DNA from: Didymella arachidicola
Lineage: Eukaryota; Ascomycota; Dothideomycetes; Pleosporales; Didymellaceae
DNA: 64,000 nucleotides
Direction: 5' to 3'
Assembly (NCBI GenBank): GCA_016630955.3
Contig: CM049994.1
Location: 1,426,001-1,490,000, forward strand
The notes beneath the pieces were generated by a model that was not told where the DNA came from, made no database searches, and was given only the letters and a program-made list of their open reading frames with translations. Position numbers and translations under genes: made by a program. Within the stretch, counting starts at the first letter, position 1; the number at the start of each line of letters is the position of its first letter. Of this stretch, positions 21,445-32,052 are shown piece by piece.

Positions 21445-22873
21445 ATGTCGAACCAGTCGATCCTCCGAATCACCCGCGAGCTCCACGAGATCCAGAACGG
21501 CTCCGACCTCTCGCTCGCCGTCGCCTGGCGTGACGTCGACGTCCGCCATGTCCGCGCCCTCATCGTCGGCCCCCCGGACACGCCCTACGAGTTCGGCTTC
21601 TTCGAGTTCACCGTCAAGTTTGGCAGGGAGTACCCGACCAAGGCGCCGAGCGTGCTCGCAATCACCACAAACGGCGGCCGCACGCGCTTCAACCCAAACG
21701 TCTACGCCGCCGGCAAAGTGTGCCTGTCCATTCTGGGGTGAGTCGAGGACGAGCAAGCACACACGGGACAGACGCTAACAATCGCAGGACATGGCGCGGC
21801 GAGCGGGGCGAGGAATGGTCCTCTGCGCAAGGCCTCGAGTCCATCCTCATCTCCATCCAGAGCCTGATGTCCAGCAACCCCTACGAGAACGAGCCGGGCT
21901 TCGAGGACGCAAACTCCGACTACGACAAGAAGAACCAGGAAGCCTACATTGACAAGATCCGACACGAGACGCTGCGTATTTCGATAATCGAGCGGCTGGA
22001 AGACTATCTGGCCATCCGTGGAGAGCGGCCCGCCGTCACCGTCTACAACGCCGAGGAGGAGTACCAGTCCGGCCGCGAGGACGCTCCGTTTGAGCCATTC
22101 AAGGACCTGTGCAAGCGCCGCTTCCTCTGGTACTACCGCTCCTACCTCGCGACCATCGACGAGGCCTCCAAGAAGCACAAGGATGGGGACCGCTTCGAGA
22201 AGATGCCCTTCGAGGGTCCCGGCAATACCATGGAGGGAACCTACCAGTACACAGCGCTGAGGGAGCGCCTGAACAAAATATTCGCCGCGCTGAACCACGA
22301 GACAGAGGGCTGGGCTACAGAGGGCCTACTGGCCGTTCAGAAGGAGACCAGCATTGCGAGCAACCTCCAGCGTCAGTTTGAGCAGATCGTCGAAAAGTAC
22401 AAGAAGAACGACTCCGTCACGCTTGACCTCGATCTGGTCGACAAGAACCCGTTCGTCTGGCAGCTCGTTCTCTTCGGCCGGCCTATGACTAACTTGGACG
22501 GCGGCATGTTCAGGATCATGCTCTACATCAGCCCGACCAGGTGGCCCGACGTGCTGCCTCGCGTGCGCTTCGAAACTCCCATTTTCCACCACCGCGTCTC
22601 CCCTGACGGTATTCTTTGCTACGATGCAGCAAACAAACAGGACATGCGCTCACACGTCGAGGCCATCATCAGCACTATCGAAGACGAGTCTCCAGCCTAC
22701 GACCCCCGAACACTGGTCAACCCTGAGGCTGCGAAGCTCTTCTGGGGCGCTCCCGACGAGAAGAAGCTGTACAACCGGCGCCTGCGGCGTTCGGTCCAAG
22801 ACAGCGCCGAGTAAGTCACACATACAGAGCACCTCGCGCACTACTAACACTGTCAATCAGAAACTGTTTCTAG
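21445..22873 (+). CDS. Ubiquitin-conjugating-enzyme-like protein with two UBC domains
   Basis: Exons 21445-21737, 21788-22810 and 22861-22873 (442 aa). Introns of 50 nt have GTGAGT or GTAAGT donors. The last exon adds only NCF after DSAE; its CTAAC branch and CAG acceptor are strong. The N-terminal UBC fold (residues 1-160) has the E2 hallmarks ILRITRELHEI, VGPPDTPYEFGFFEF, the conserved FNPNVY, active-site Cys93 in GKVCLSILGTW and SILISIQSLMSSNPYENEPG. It resembles UBE2Z-type E2s. A middle helical region (160-300) is followed by a second, divergent UBC fold: PFVWQLVLFGRPMTNLDGGMF, YPxxxP-like WPDVLPRVRF and Cys375 in SPDGILCYD, then a helix with AIISTIEDESPAYDP. The protein would transfer ubiquitin or a related modifier; which one is unknown. 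It is divergent from TRS23. Confidence 0.92.
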
Positions 22874-23899
22874 CAGGACAGCCCCATTCTCCCGAGCCTA
22901 GCGGCTCAGACCGGATTCATGGTAGCTCTAGTAAGCCTCGGAAAAAGGGCGATGGCATGGCTTCGATTCAAGATCTTTCACGATGACACGGCCAACACTT
23001 CAGGATGATTTTCATTACACCACACAGTACATTGATACCCACGCTTGACCTTTCCACGGTCGGGCGACTTGCATATTCGGCGCGAATTAGGGACGGCGCG
23101 ACGGATTCGACATCATAGCATAGGCGTTGGCTGAGATTGGAATTTGGAATGATGAGCTTGTCTTTGCATCTGCACGTCTTGGCTCATTTCGAAATGTGTG
23201 AAGGGTCACAGGAATTAATGCTAAAGCAGATTGACATGCGAATGATGACTTCCTGAGAAAACACCAAGGTGAGTTGGACGGGGATGCGCGTATCAGGTAC
23301 GTCCTCTGGTGCCAATCTGACCGTCCAAGTCACGACCTCCCAATCTCGGCACCTCACTTCATCCCCCGTCACCTTCATCCAAACCCCCCTTGCCCATCCA
23401 TCTCCATTTCCTTCCCCTCGAACCACCCATTATCCATTTCCCAACCCCCATCTCATTCCCCAAACAGCTCGACTCGTAAAAATCCACCCATCCATCTCCT
23501 TCCTTTTCCTCGAACTGTTAATGCACTGCGTTATCCTCCGCGTAGCTCGGCATACCTGCTGTCGTTGGCTCCCAAATCAGGGGAGTAAATTGAAGATGGA
23601 ATGTGAGGTGGATGGGATGGGATGAGGAGTGGAGGACTGATGAGGTGAGGGTTGGAGTGGATGGACGATGGATTAAGATGTTGATTATTGGTTAAGCTGT
23701 TGGAGTGTTGAGTTGTTTGGGACTTGCTGTGTTGGTGTTGTGTAGGTAGGTGTTTCGGACTGTGTATCTAGTCAGTTACGTGTGGTCCTGAGCAGGATTT
23801 GGAGTTTGATTTCGCTGTGGCGCGATTCCGCCAGTCGTATTGTTTCAGCAAATAGAGTATGCTTAGACCTCCAGGGTCATTCCTACACACCGCTCTACT
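22874..23899. other. Intergenic region between convergent genes
   Basis: About 1 kb between the tandem-UBC gene and the polyphosphatase. 23340-23500 is strongly C/T-rich on the plus strand, and 23600-23760 is G/T-rich. These biases create ORFs on both strands that are not genes. No repeat unit or RNA gene was identified. Confidence 0.5.
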
Positions 23900-25270
23900 C
23901 TACAGCTCCATAACCACCCTGTCCCAATTGTACACTGCCTCTTCCACGATCGGCCGGAAGATCTTCCTCCCAGCACTGCTCTTGTGCGTCCAGACCATCT
24001 GTCTGGGACTCAGCTCGTCCGCGCGATGCCACGGCTCCAGCTCAATGCCCTGGTCGTTGTTTTCCAGCGCGTCCTTGACTACGTTGAATAGCGCGTTGGC
24101 CTGTACCTCGTCGACCCTGACGTCGTCGCGGACTGTCAGCACCACCTCGCGGATCTTCTCTTTTTTGCCGTGCTTGTTCTTGATTTTGTACTTGTTTAGG
24201 CAGATGCTGATGTCGACGCCCGCCTCGGCAGTCCATGCAGCGTGCACTGCGAACCAGTCGAATAGCTCGGCGAAATCCGTCTTTTTGATCTGATCATCCA
24301 TGCTGTACGGGATGCTTGCGAAGCCCAGGGAGACGGTTGGCGTGCGCGGCGAGGGCGTGTCTATCAAGTCGCCTTTCCAGTCGCGGCGCAGCAGGTCGCG
24401 CAGGTTGAGGTGCGATATGTCTTTCTGCGCCGACGAGAGCTCGTCGTCTAGCTCTCCCATTACCTTGGAGAGCTTATTGTCTTTCCAGTTGCTGCGCGCA
24501 AGGACACGTTTGGCGACGGCGATGTCTTCGTCGGTTGTCTTGTCGCTGGTGAGGCCGCCGGAGTCGATGGCGATGGCGGAGAGGATCAACTCGAGGAACT
24601 CGTGGTTCAAGTGGTATTCTTGGGGGAGCGCCTCGAGCGCGTTGAGTAGTTCGCGGGCTACGATTGTAGTGCAAGATGCGACCTGCTCGAAGACGCGAGG
24701 TGAGGCTTCTGGCGCAGTGCCGCGGTCTTTGTGGTGGTCGAAGATACTGAGAATCTTTGCTTCGCGCCATTTGCGGAGAGGCTTGCCGTGGTCGACCAGG
24801 ATGATGCCCTTGAGCTTCCTGGACAGCGTCTCTGGGTCTTCGGGGACTTCGTCTGAAGTAAGAAGGTCTTCGTGTCCGACTGTCATCTGCGAGTTGTCGA
24901 GCGCGAGCTTGTTCTCTGGTCTAAGATCCAGAGCGTGCGAGGGAGTCTGCAGCAGTGCAATGGCTTTGACGGGATGTGTATCGTTCTGGGTATAATGGTC
25001 GAGGTGGTAGGCCCAGGTAATCGCCGCAGCCATGGAATCGAGGTCGCCTCCCTCATTGCCCATGACGATGGTCCATTCGCTCGCCTTTCCTGCCTGCCAG
25101 TCCATCAAGAATGCCTTTTTTGTGGCACGGCTCCATTCGCTAAAGTGACCGACGCCGATGGGCTTTCTGAGGACCTCTTGCGACTGTGCGCGCAGTTGAC
25201 CGCGCAATTGGGGCACAGCAGCTACCTGGCTGCCGACCAGGAAGGCGGGTAGTGCGAGAGACCACTTCAT
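23900..25270 (-). CDS. PPX1: Exopolyphosphatase of the DHH/DHHA2 family (PPX1-like) with N-terminal signal peptide
   Basis: Intronless, 456 aa from the ATG at 25270. Ppx1-type enzymes remove terminal phosphates from polyphosphate using divalent metals. The DHH motifs are present: NEGGDLDSMAAAITWAY (DxDS), the metal-binding IILVDHGK and FDHHKD. DSGGLTSDKTTDED is the third metal motif, and the C-terminal DHHA2 domain covers about residues 290-456. Unlike cytosolic yeast Ppx1, the chosen start gives a good signal peptide (KWSLALPAFLVGSQVAAVPQ) before the conserved FSEWSRATKKAFL block. This predicts a secreted, vacuolar or cell-wall enzyme. The frame is open further upstream (to 25399), but with a non-ATG codon and charged sequence. 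It could also act on other polyphosphate-like or nucleotide substrates. Confidence 0.93.
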   Translation of the reverse strand: MKWSLALPAFLVGSQVAAVPQLRGQLRAQSQEVLRKPIGVGHFSEWSRATKKAFLMDWQAGKASEWTIVMGNEGGDLDSMAAAITWAYHLDHYTQNDTHPVKAIALLQTPSHALDLRPENKLALDNSQMTVGHEDLLTSDEVPEDPETLSRKLKGIILVDHGKPLRKWREAKILSIFDHHKDRGTAPEASPRVFEQVASCTTIVARELLNALEALPQEYHLNHEFLELILSAIAIDSGGLTSDKTTDEDIAVAKRVLARSNWKDNKLSKVMGELDDELSSAQKDISHLNLRDLLRRDWKGDLIDTPSPRTPTVSLGFASIPYSMDDQIKKTDFAELFDWFAVHAAWTAEAGVDISICLNKYKIKNKHGKKEKIREVVLTVRDDVRVDEVQANALFNVVKDALENNDQGIELEPWHRADELSPRQMVWTHKSSAGRKIFRPIVEEAVYNWDRVVMEL

Positions 25271-26165
25271 GTTTGTACAGGTTGTAGGGTAAGAATATCG
25301 AAGGTGCTGAAAGCGAAGCCGCATTCGAGCATTGAATTTGGCGAGACAAGGCTCCGTCCTGCGTTCAGCTCTCAGCTTCAGCACTGACGTAAGAGCCAAG
25401 CTCGCTAGGGCTGGCCATCAGGGTTCTGAAACACAAGCCATGGCATTGTCTGAACGCCCAGCTTGAAGCCTGCAGGTGTTGCTTGCAAGTGTTGCTTGAA
25501 ACTGTAAATGCACGACGAGATTGCGGAAGGAACGGCATGGTCTCTTCGTGAGAAACCATCCGCTCTTACCAGATCATGAGTAACACAGCCGAATGCTCGG
25601 TCAAACTTTTCTCCTTACTTACTCGTCTGGACGAGGATTCGGACACGGATGCGGTGCAGACCCGAGAGTTCAATATTCGGCAAGCTGCTCAGGTGCGGAG
25701 GTTGGGGGTGGCACAATGAGGATAGGGCGACTGCAAGCAGCCGGGGTTTGGTAGATCACTGAAAAGTTCGGCCTGTGCGGCAGACGGGAATTATGACGTG
25801 GGTTTCGAAAGTTCTGAATAATGGCAGAGAGAAACAACAGCAACAACAACATCATTGCCTCGACAAAGATTGTAAAGCGGTCGTCTGCTCTTCAGACCCT
25901 TCTTTGGCCCCTCTCTAACGTGCCGTCCTCTTGCCGCTTCAAGCAAGCCGACAGTTGACAAAGACGTGAGCGCGGCTGACAGCCACTGACTGGACAACGA
26001 GCTAGAAACGCAGCCCGGTGCGGCCGGATCCTCTTTTAGGGGGGACCTAATTACATCATCCCGCGCGCCCAAAGCTCAGCGCTATCAATTTCGCCAAAGT
26101 ATCGATTTTCGGAGGGAGCGTGTCTCAAACAACACCTTCCCGCGGTGTTTGTTGTGTGAGATACG
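25271..26165. promoter_or_regulatory. Upstream region shared by the polyphosphatase and the DUF2985 gene
   Basis: About 900 bp between divergent ATGs. Contains no coding signal. A TTGCTTGAA/GTTGCTTGCAAGTG repeat-like patch lies at about 25470-25505. No named element is assigned. Confidence 0.45.
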
Positions 26166-28273
26166 ATGGCTGACCAACGCTCTGACGATGGGCTGCCGCT
26201 GGTATCCTCGACAACCTCGACAACCACCACATCTGGTCCACACACGACCACGACAACCAGCTATTCTGGAGGGCCAGGGGCAACCGTCACTCACCACGGG
26301 CCGAGCTCCACGACCATCACCCACCCCACGATAACCACCACCACACATGTTCCCCAGTCACCAGACCGTGCTCCTCACTCGCAGACTCACATTTCACACG
26401 AACCACAAACCCATCAGTATGAGCCTCCCGCTCCCGCCCAACAGCTGCAAGCGCCAGCGCCTGCGGCTGCGCCTGTGCCTGTCACGCGGACGCGTACCGG
26501 CTCTATTCGCATAAGGCGTCCGTCTTCAGCGCGGGAGCCACCACTCGTGCAGCCAGCGCCAGCTGCACATCCTTTGCAGACGATACCTCAGGCTCAGCCA
26601 GCTCCCATGACATCGCGGCCCGAACCAGTGTCAGACAACAGCTGGCAAGGACAGGGCAACCGCAGGAGGAGTAGTTCTGAGCCCCAGCGCCCGTCTATGG
26701 CGATGCTAGAGGCTGAAGATGACTTGAGACGCCGTCCTACAGCCATTCCATCGCACCTGCAGCCGATATATGAGGACAAGTCACGCGCTGGCGTCTCTGG
26801 CACAGGACCACCGAACAGCAAGAGGAAGAGGCCGGGAATGACTAGGATGAGCTCGGCCATCAATCTGCGTCGCAGGGATCACAAGCAATTGGATCACGAT
26901 ATCGACAACGATATGGTCGATATGCTCGACGTCATTGGTATGTATAACCAGGAACGTTAAAGAAGCTTTTGCTAACAGACATCTGCACAGATCCCGAAGT
27001 ATCAGCCCTGACAACTCTGAATAATGTTCAGAACTCGTTGTTCTTACCTAACTTGCCGTGGCTCTATAACCGCCAACCGACTTACGATCTCATGCAGTCA
27101 GCATCAGGGTCTTCAGATGAAGAGATGGGCACAAGGCCGACAAGAGGCGGGAGTCGTAACGATCTCACCGATATGACGCAGCCAGGCGAACACGAACAGG
27201 CGTCCCGTGGAGAACTTCATCGGACTGACACCCTCGACTCTACCCTTTCGACGCTCGAAGAAGGACCAGGCCACCACTTTGCTGTTCTTCCCCATGGCGC
27301 ATCACTTCCAGGTTGGAACCAGGAGGAGAAAGATGCTCTGGATGACCATGTGCGGCATCTACTGCATTCGCGACGAGCGAGGTTCAAGCGCAGTATGCGC
27401 GGGTTTGGCCGCTACTGTCGTAACCCCCTTGGCCTACTTGTCACGATTTACTTTTTCCTGATCACTTTTTGGGGAGCCGCATGGGTGCTCTTCCTTATTG
27501 GCTGGATCTCCGTTGGCGGCCGACAGGCATATTTTGTCGAAATTTGCGATCAGATCTTGACCGCTTTGTTCTGCGTTGTCGGTATTACTATGTTCCCCTT
27601 CCGACTCTACGACACCTATCACATGGCTTTCGTTGCCAAATATGCGCACAAGACCTGGCGCGTGCGCAAGGAGCGCGGATTGAAGAAGCTCAAGGATCAC
27701 AACGAGCTGCCTGCTATGCCTCCTCAGTCAGTGTCCACACCGTATGACACAGCCGAAGAGATCGAGGAAGAGGTGCAGATTGAGGCCCCAGTCTTGACTA
27801 CCGAAGAGCAAAAGAGGCTGGAATACCACCAGGGCAAGCTTGCAAAGTCGCACACATTCTACCGTCCGCACGAGACCTATACGCACCATGCCTTCTCCAT
27901 CCGACTGCTCATCACCATCGTGGTCTTACTCGATTGCCATTCCATGTTTCAGATCGCTCTTGGTGGCACGACTTGGGGCATCTACTACAAGGTTCGACCC
28001 AAAGCTCTCACGGCCGTTATTCTTGCATGCAGTTTGACTTGCAACATCATTTCCGGTATTATCATTGGCATCGGCGACAAGCGCAGTCGTAAGACCCTAG
28101 TCGTGGAGCAGATGATGCGCCAGGGTCTTACAGAAGAGGCTCTGAAGAAGCTACGAAAAGAGCGTGGACTCAAGGCTAGAGGCCTGCCCACTAAGGAGAA
28201 GAAGAAGCAGATACAAAAGGAGATTGGCGAGAAGAAGAAGAATCCGCTGGACACCATTCTGCATCGAGGATAG
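26166..28273 (+). CDS. DUF2985 integral membrane protein
   Basis: Exons 26166-26937 and 26991-28273 (684 aa). The 53-nt intron has donor GTATGT, branch GCTAAC and acceptor CACAG, phase 1, joining MLDVI to DPEVSAL. Residues 1-240 are low-complexity: Thr-rich (STTSTTTT, TTTTT), then Pro/Ala/Gln-rich with basic Ser clusters, and certainly cytosolic. A conserved TTLNNVQNSLFLPNLPWLYNRQPTY block precedes the membrane part. Hydrophobic segments are LGLLVTIYFFLITFWGAAWVLFLIGWI, a stretch around ILTALFCVVGITMFPF, LLITIVVLLDCHSMFQIAL and AVILACSLTCNIISGIIIGI. The C-terminus is very basic (KKLRKERGLKAR, KKKQIQKEIGEKKK). Domain and order match Pfam DUF2985, widespread in ascomycetes and without an established biochemical role. 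I infer a plasma-membrane or endomembrane location; nothing in the sequence shows the function. Confidence 0.9.
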
Positions 28274-29306
28274 AGTACTCGTCGCGGCATCTTCACACTA
28301 TACTAGTAATAATAATATGCACCGCCACCGCCTGCTTCACCACTACCGCTGTCTCTTGATCGACCTGGCGCCACCACGAGCTTCGAAACATTCCTGTCTT
28401 CTTTGTTATCCCCTGCATTGCCTCCTGCTCTTCCGAAGATGATATTTGTGCCACCTAGTATCGTTTGACCAATGTGCCTGAAGATATTTGCTGGGACCGG
28501 GGTTTAGGCGCTGATGCGTAGGAGGCAGTAGATAGCAACTGACCGTGAAAACCCCAGCACATTCAAATCGGGTGTTGTACTCTGGAATTAGAACTGATTA
28601 TTGTGCGTGAGAAGTGGCACGCGAGACGTTGCTGAGGCTGAGGCTTGTCGTGCTTTCCTGAGTTGCAACGCCCGAAACCCCGAGCTCGATTCGGCCGTTG
28701 CTCCAGGCTCCGGCTTCAACGCTACACGACCACCGACCGACATCATGGCAAATCGTGCGACTCTTCACGCTCCACGGTACCCGCTGCACACCTTGAATAT
28801 TCGTATAGACATACAGATTCTGGAGATGCCATTGCTAGGCCTTCTTACGTCGTGAGCCAGCCACAAAGTCGACGTCTTTGGGTAACGGACCAACTTTGGC
28901 CCCTCTCAGCTCCCTCACATAGATACCAAGCTGTTCAGCCCTGCATAGGCCTCTCTGCCATCACGAATCGCTCCGTGAGTTAGCTCTCTAGCCAGGTTGA
29001 GCAGCCTGGCCTGTGTAGGGGAGTCTGATGCCCCGACTCGCTGCACCAATGAGCTGCGCGACTCAGACCCCGACGCCAACACTTGTAGAGGAACCATATC
29101 TTTAGGCCCACGACACAGCGGAAACTTCAGAGACCTCCGACATATCAAGATGTATCGGCAATATATGGACAGGCTCTGGTACTTGCTGCTATCCTTATTC
29201 TTTCAAATCGGAGCATTCACACATTCAAGCTCTTGAACACTTCATCGGGCGACTACTCAAGCAACGATTGAACACCACACTCAGACATTGTCTTCTTCAA
29301 ATCTTT
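28274..29306. other. Gene-free region
   Basis: About 1 kb between the DUF2985 gene and the broken reductase. Only short ORFs, none recognisable. The composition becomes less G/C-rich towards the reductase. It should hold the former promoter of the reductase gene. Confidence 0.45.
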
Positions 29307-30345
29307 ATGTCTGCCTTGACAGTTCGGCTCAGCCGACCGACAACGCTCCTCGCCGGTGTTGCGAGAGGTGGTACCACCTACGCCTCCATTCACAGCATAC
29401 ATGCAGATACCGGAGCCCCAGCAAAAGTGCTTGGAAGAGGTCCAGTCTTTGTTTCTTTACCACTCGAAAGTAGTGAACAAGTCAATCACAACACGAAGCT
29501 CCTTCGGCTCAAGTTGCCTAAAGAAAGCGACCTCAGTGGCCTCTCCTGGACATGTAAGTATTTTATCTGTTAGCCAGCATCACGTGCTCTATTACATAAT
29601 CATCTGTAGGGTGTATATTCCCTCTTCCCCTCATTAGATAGGAAAAAACGTAGTCCCTCTTTTCTACGCCTTGCCTCTGCCCGCACACATCATCAAATGA
29701 TTCCGTCATTCAAGAATTGACATTCAACAGCAGCAGTTCTTACAGCGGCTTGGCCAAAAGGTAGCTGGACATCAGTCGCACGACCTTACACTCCAATTTC
29801 ATCTATAGACGAACCTGGAAAGCTCGAGCTTCTGGTCAAGCACTATCCCGGAGGCAAGCAGAGCACCCATCTACACTCCTTGAAACCTGGCGATTCTCTC
29901 TTTTTTACAGCCGCTCTGCAGAACCGTATATGGAAACCAAACTCCGTTCCGCACGTGACGCTGATTGCTGGTGGATCCGGCATAACCCATCTACCAGCTT
30001 GCAAGAGGCATCTTGAGCAACCCAGCAGACAAGACGAAAGTTACGCTAGTATGTAGTGCCAATAAGGAAGAGGATATACTCCTGAGGAAGCAGCTAGATG
30101 ACATTCAGAAAGAATTCCCAGGGAAGTTTAAGACCTTGTATGCTGTTAGTCAACCAGCCGAGGAATCGACAGTAAGAAAGGGCCGTGTTTCGAAAGAGCT
30201 CTTGGCTGAGGTGGCGCGGCCAAAAGATGGTAAAGTGTTCTTGTGTGGACCATCGGCTATGGAGCAGGCGCTGAAGGGTGACGGAATGACTAAAGGTATC
30301 TTGGAGGAGCTGGGATGTAAGGAGGACCAAATCCACTCTTTCTAG
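29307..30345 (+). pseudogene. NADH-cytochrome b5 reductase-like gene (MCR1 type), interrupted by a frameshift
   Basis: Exon 1 is 29307-29553 and exon 2 starts 29746, across a 192-nt intron (GTAAGT ... TTACAG, phase 1). Exon 1 carries an Arg-rich N-terminus that could be a mitochondrial presequence and the b5-reductase block EQVNHNTKLLRLKLP. Exon 2 shows the FAD motif RPYTPIS, then DEPGKLELLVKHYPGG and STHLHSLKPGDSL, followed by the NAD(P)H-binding IAGGSGIT ending at 29987. There the frame is lost: the family's next residues (IYQLARGIL, SNPADKTKVTL) are encoded one register later, from 29989. That frame continues to the stop at 30345, with the late FLCGPSAMEQAL motif. The break fits the loss of two bases (or gain of one) in a C-run, and no intron fits. 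All other motifs are intact, so the lesion is either recent or a sequencing error. A functional copy would pass electrons from NADH to cytochrome b5 or related acceptors. Confidence 0.82.
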
Positions 30346-30519
30346 GTCTTACAAAAAGACTATTCGGAGAGCGCCGTACTCTATTTGATCAAACACCTTG
30401 CTTGGTGAAATTGCCTCACGAAATAGTGTTTTGGACTCTCTGAATATTCTTACCCGGGGATTTCGGGGTACAGAGTTCTGTGACTTCAAATTATAGGCAG
30501 ATCTCGTTCGGTAATTGTA

Positions 30520-32052
30520 CTAATAGATGCTATGTGACTGAAATATCTTATCGTCTGGATAAAGCCGATTCCATTCCCAAATAATCTCCATCGCCGAAGG
30601 CCGGCGACTGTCATCCACCACACCCTGGAGTAGCGTCAACCAAAGCTTTCTACCAAGCTTAGCTTCTTCCGACAGCGCGTATCGAACGTACTCCACTGAA
30701 GCAGTCTCCTTGAAGAGTGCAATGAGCTCCTCTGGACATTCCTTCACAACAACATTCTCCGCGCCGCTCCGCATATCCAAGGGTGGCGAATAGGCGCAGA
30801 ATTTCGGCGCAAAGCACGCAAAATCCCAATCAACAACACCTGTAATCTCGATAGTGACATCATATACAATCTCAGCCATAATGTTACGCGACGCCAGATC
30901 ACCATGCGAAAGATGGAATGCATCGCCCAGGAAGCCCCGTCGCTCGAGTGAATACAGTATACCCTTCATCTGGCTCCAGACCGCGAATGTCTCCTGATCC
31001 GGCCAGTGCTCCGTGTCGTGCTTAATCCAGAGATCCACCAGCTTCAGCATGAATGCCAGTGGCGTACTATCTTCACCGTTGGCAGTGAGACAGCTTGCGT
31101 CAAAAGGGAAGTCGAAAAGCTCCATAGAGATCTTGCACAGCTGTCGATCGATACCGTCCCCGAAATTCTCAACAATATGACCCGCATAGGGTGCTGTCGT
31201 TTCTGCCAGCTTCTCGACGAGCTTCACGACCTGCTTGAACGAAGAAACGTTATGCACTTCGAGCGTCATGTCGTCGCCGACCAACTCCATCAACGAACGC
31301 CCTCGCAACCGTGTCTCAATCGTGTACGGGGCATCCATAGCATTCAGATTGCACAGATCGAAAGCAATCATCTGCGGAATAGGAATGTCGAGACGTCCTT
31401 CTAAGCTACGAAGTACCGCAATGTCACGGCGCATGTTTGCGTCTTGATTGTCAGACTGATCGGCATGCGGGATACGTGCGACATACCTTTCTCCCACGAC
31501 AGTAAAACGTTCTGAGTCTTGCGGATCGGACGGGATACGCTGCAGCGTTGGAACAGTGAAGCCGATCACGTTGTGGAAGGAGCCGGCCCCAATGTGCTCG
31601 ACCTGTAGATCCTGCGAGCACGTGGCTTCTGGGAAGAGTTGAGCGGCTAGCATGAGGACTTTCTGGCATAAGATCTTCTGTTCGCGTTCTTCGGACGTGA
31701 TGTCCATGGGCTCGATGGTTGCTATGAAAGGCTGAGGCGAGTCTACTCGGACGGTAGTACCGACCCAGGACTGGTGGAAAGCTTCTTGCTTGTCGGCCTT
31801 GCGATTTGGCTCGCTTGATGCTTCTTTAGAAGAATCAATGCTGGAAGAATCATTGGAATTGCTCGAGGATGGTGCTTTGTTTGCTTGCAAACCATCTGAA
31901 GGAACCAGCCTGAGATTGCGCATTGTGGGGAAGAGTTGACCTGGTGTGTCGAGCAGAATGATGGGGCTAATTTTCGCGAATGAGTTTGAGAGTCTTGCAT
32001 ACGAGCAAATCATGACATTGTGTTCTTTCGTAGAGCGATGTGGTTGAGACAT
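30520..32052 (-). CDS. APH-family phosphotransferase-like protein (kinase-like fold)
   Basis: Single exon, 510 aa from the ATG at 32052; an alternative start is the Met at 31923. The Brenner motif LSHGDLASRNIM and the following metal-binding GVVDWDFA identify the aminoglycoside/choline-kinase-like (APH) fold. Upstream VEHIGAGSFHNVIGF is the glycine-rich loop, and RYVARIPH contains a candidate for the conserved ATP-binding strand (Arg where many family members have Lys). The N-terminal 100 residues are Ser/Asn-rich and disordered. The family is greatly expanded in filamentous fungi, mostly with unknown small-molecule substrates; a role in resistance to aminoglycosides is not implied. It lies between the broken reductase (about 170 bp from its stop) and the flavin monooxygenase, on the same strand as the latter and the asparagine-synthetase-type gene. 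Confidence 0.85.
   Translation of the reverse strand: MSQPHRSTKEHNVMICSYARLSNSFAKISPIILLDTPGQLFPTMRNLRLVPSDGLQANKAPSSSNSNDSSSIDSSKEASSEPNRKADKQEAFHQSWVGTTVRVDSPQPFIATIEPMDITSEEREQKILCQKVLMLAAQLFPEATCSQDLQVEHIGAGSFHNVIGFTVPTLQRIPSDPQDSERFTVVGERYVARIPHADQSDNQDANMRRDIAVLRSLEGRLDIPIPQMIAFDLCNLNAMDAPYTIETRLRGRSLMELVGDDMTLEVHNVSSFKQVVKLVEKLAETTAPYAGHIVENFGDGIDRQLCKISMELFDFPFDASCLTANGEDSTPLAFMLKLVDLWIKHDTEHWPDQETFAVWSQMKGILYSLERRGFLGDAFHLSHGDLASRNIMAEIVYDVTIEITGVVDWDFACFAPKFCAYSPPLDMRSGAENVVVKECPEELIALFKETASVEYVRYALSEEAKLGRKLWLTLLQGVVDDSRRPSAMEIIWEWNRLYPDDKIFQSHSIY

Noticed and set aside
21007..21581. N-terminal extension of the TRS23 open frame (about 190 codons)
   Set aside because: Low-complexity, overlaps the divergent promoter and the start of the tandem-UBC gene; the family begins at VVFAL.
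26195..26350. Thr-rich start of the DUF2985 protein as evidence for a secreted, O-glycosylated protein
   Set aside because: No signal peptide precedes it, and the membrane helices come much later, so the region is more likely cytosolic and disordered.
30520..32052. Aminoglycoside resistance gene
   Set aside because: Only the general APH fold is visible; the fungal family is large with unknown substrates, so resistance is not supported.
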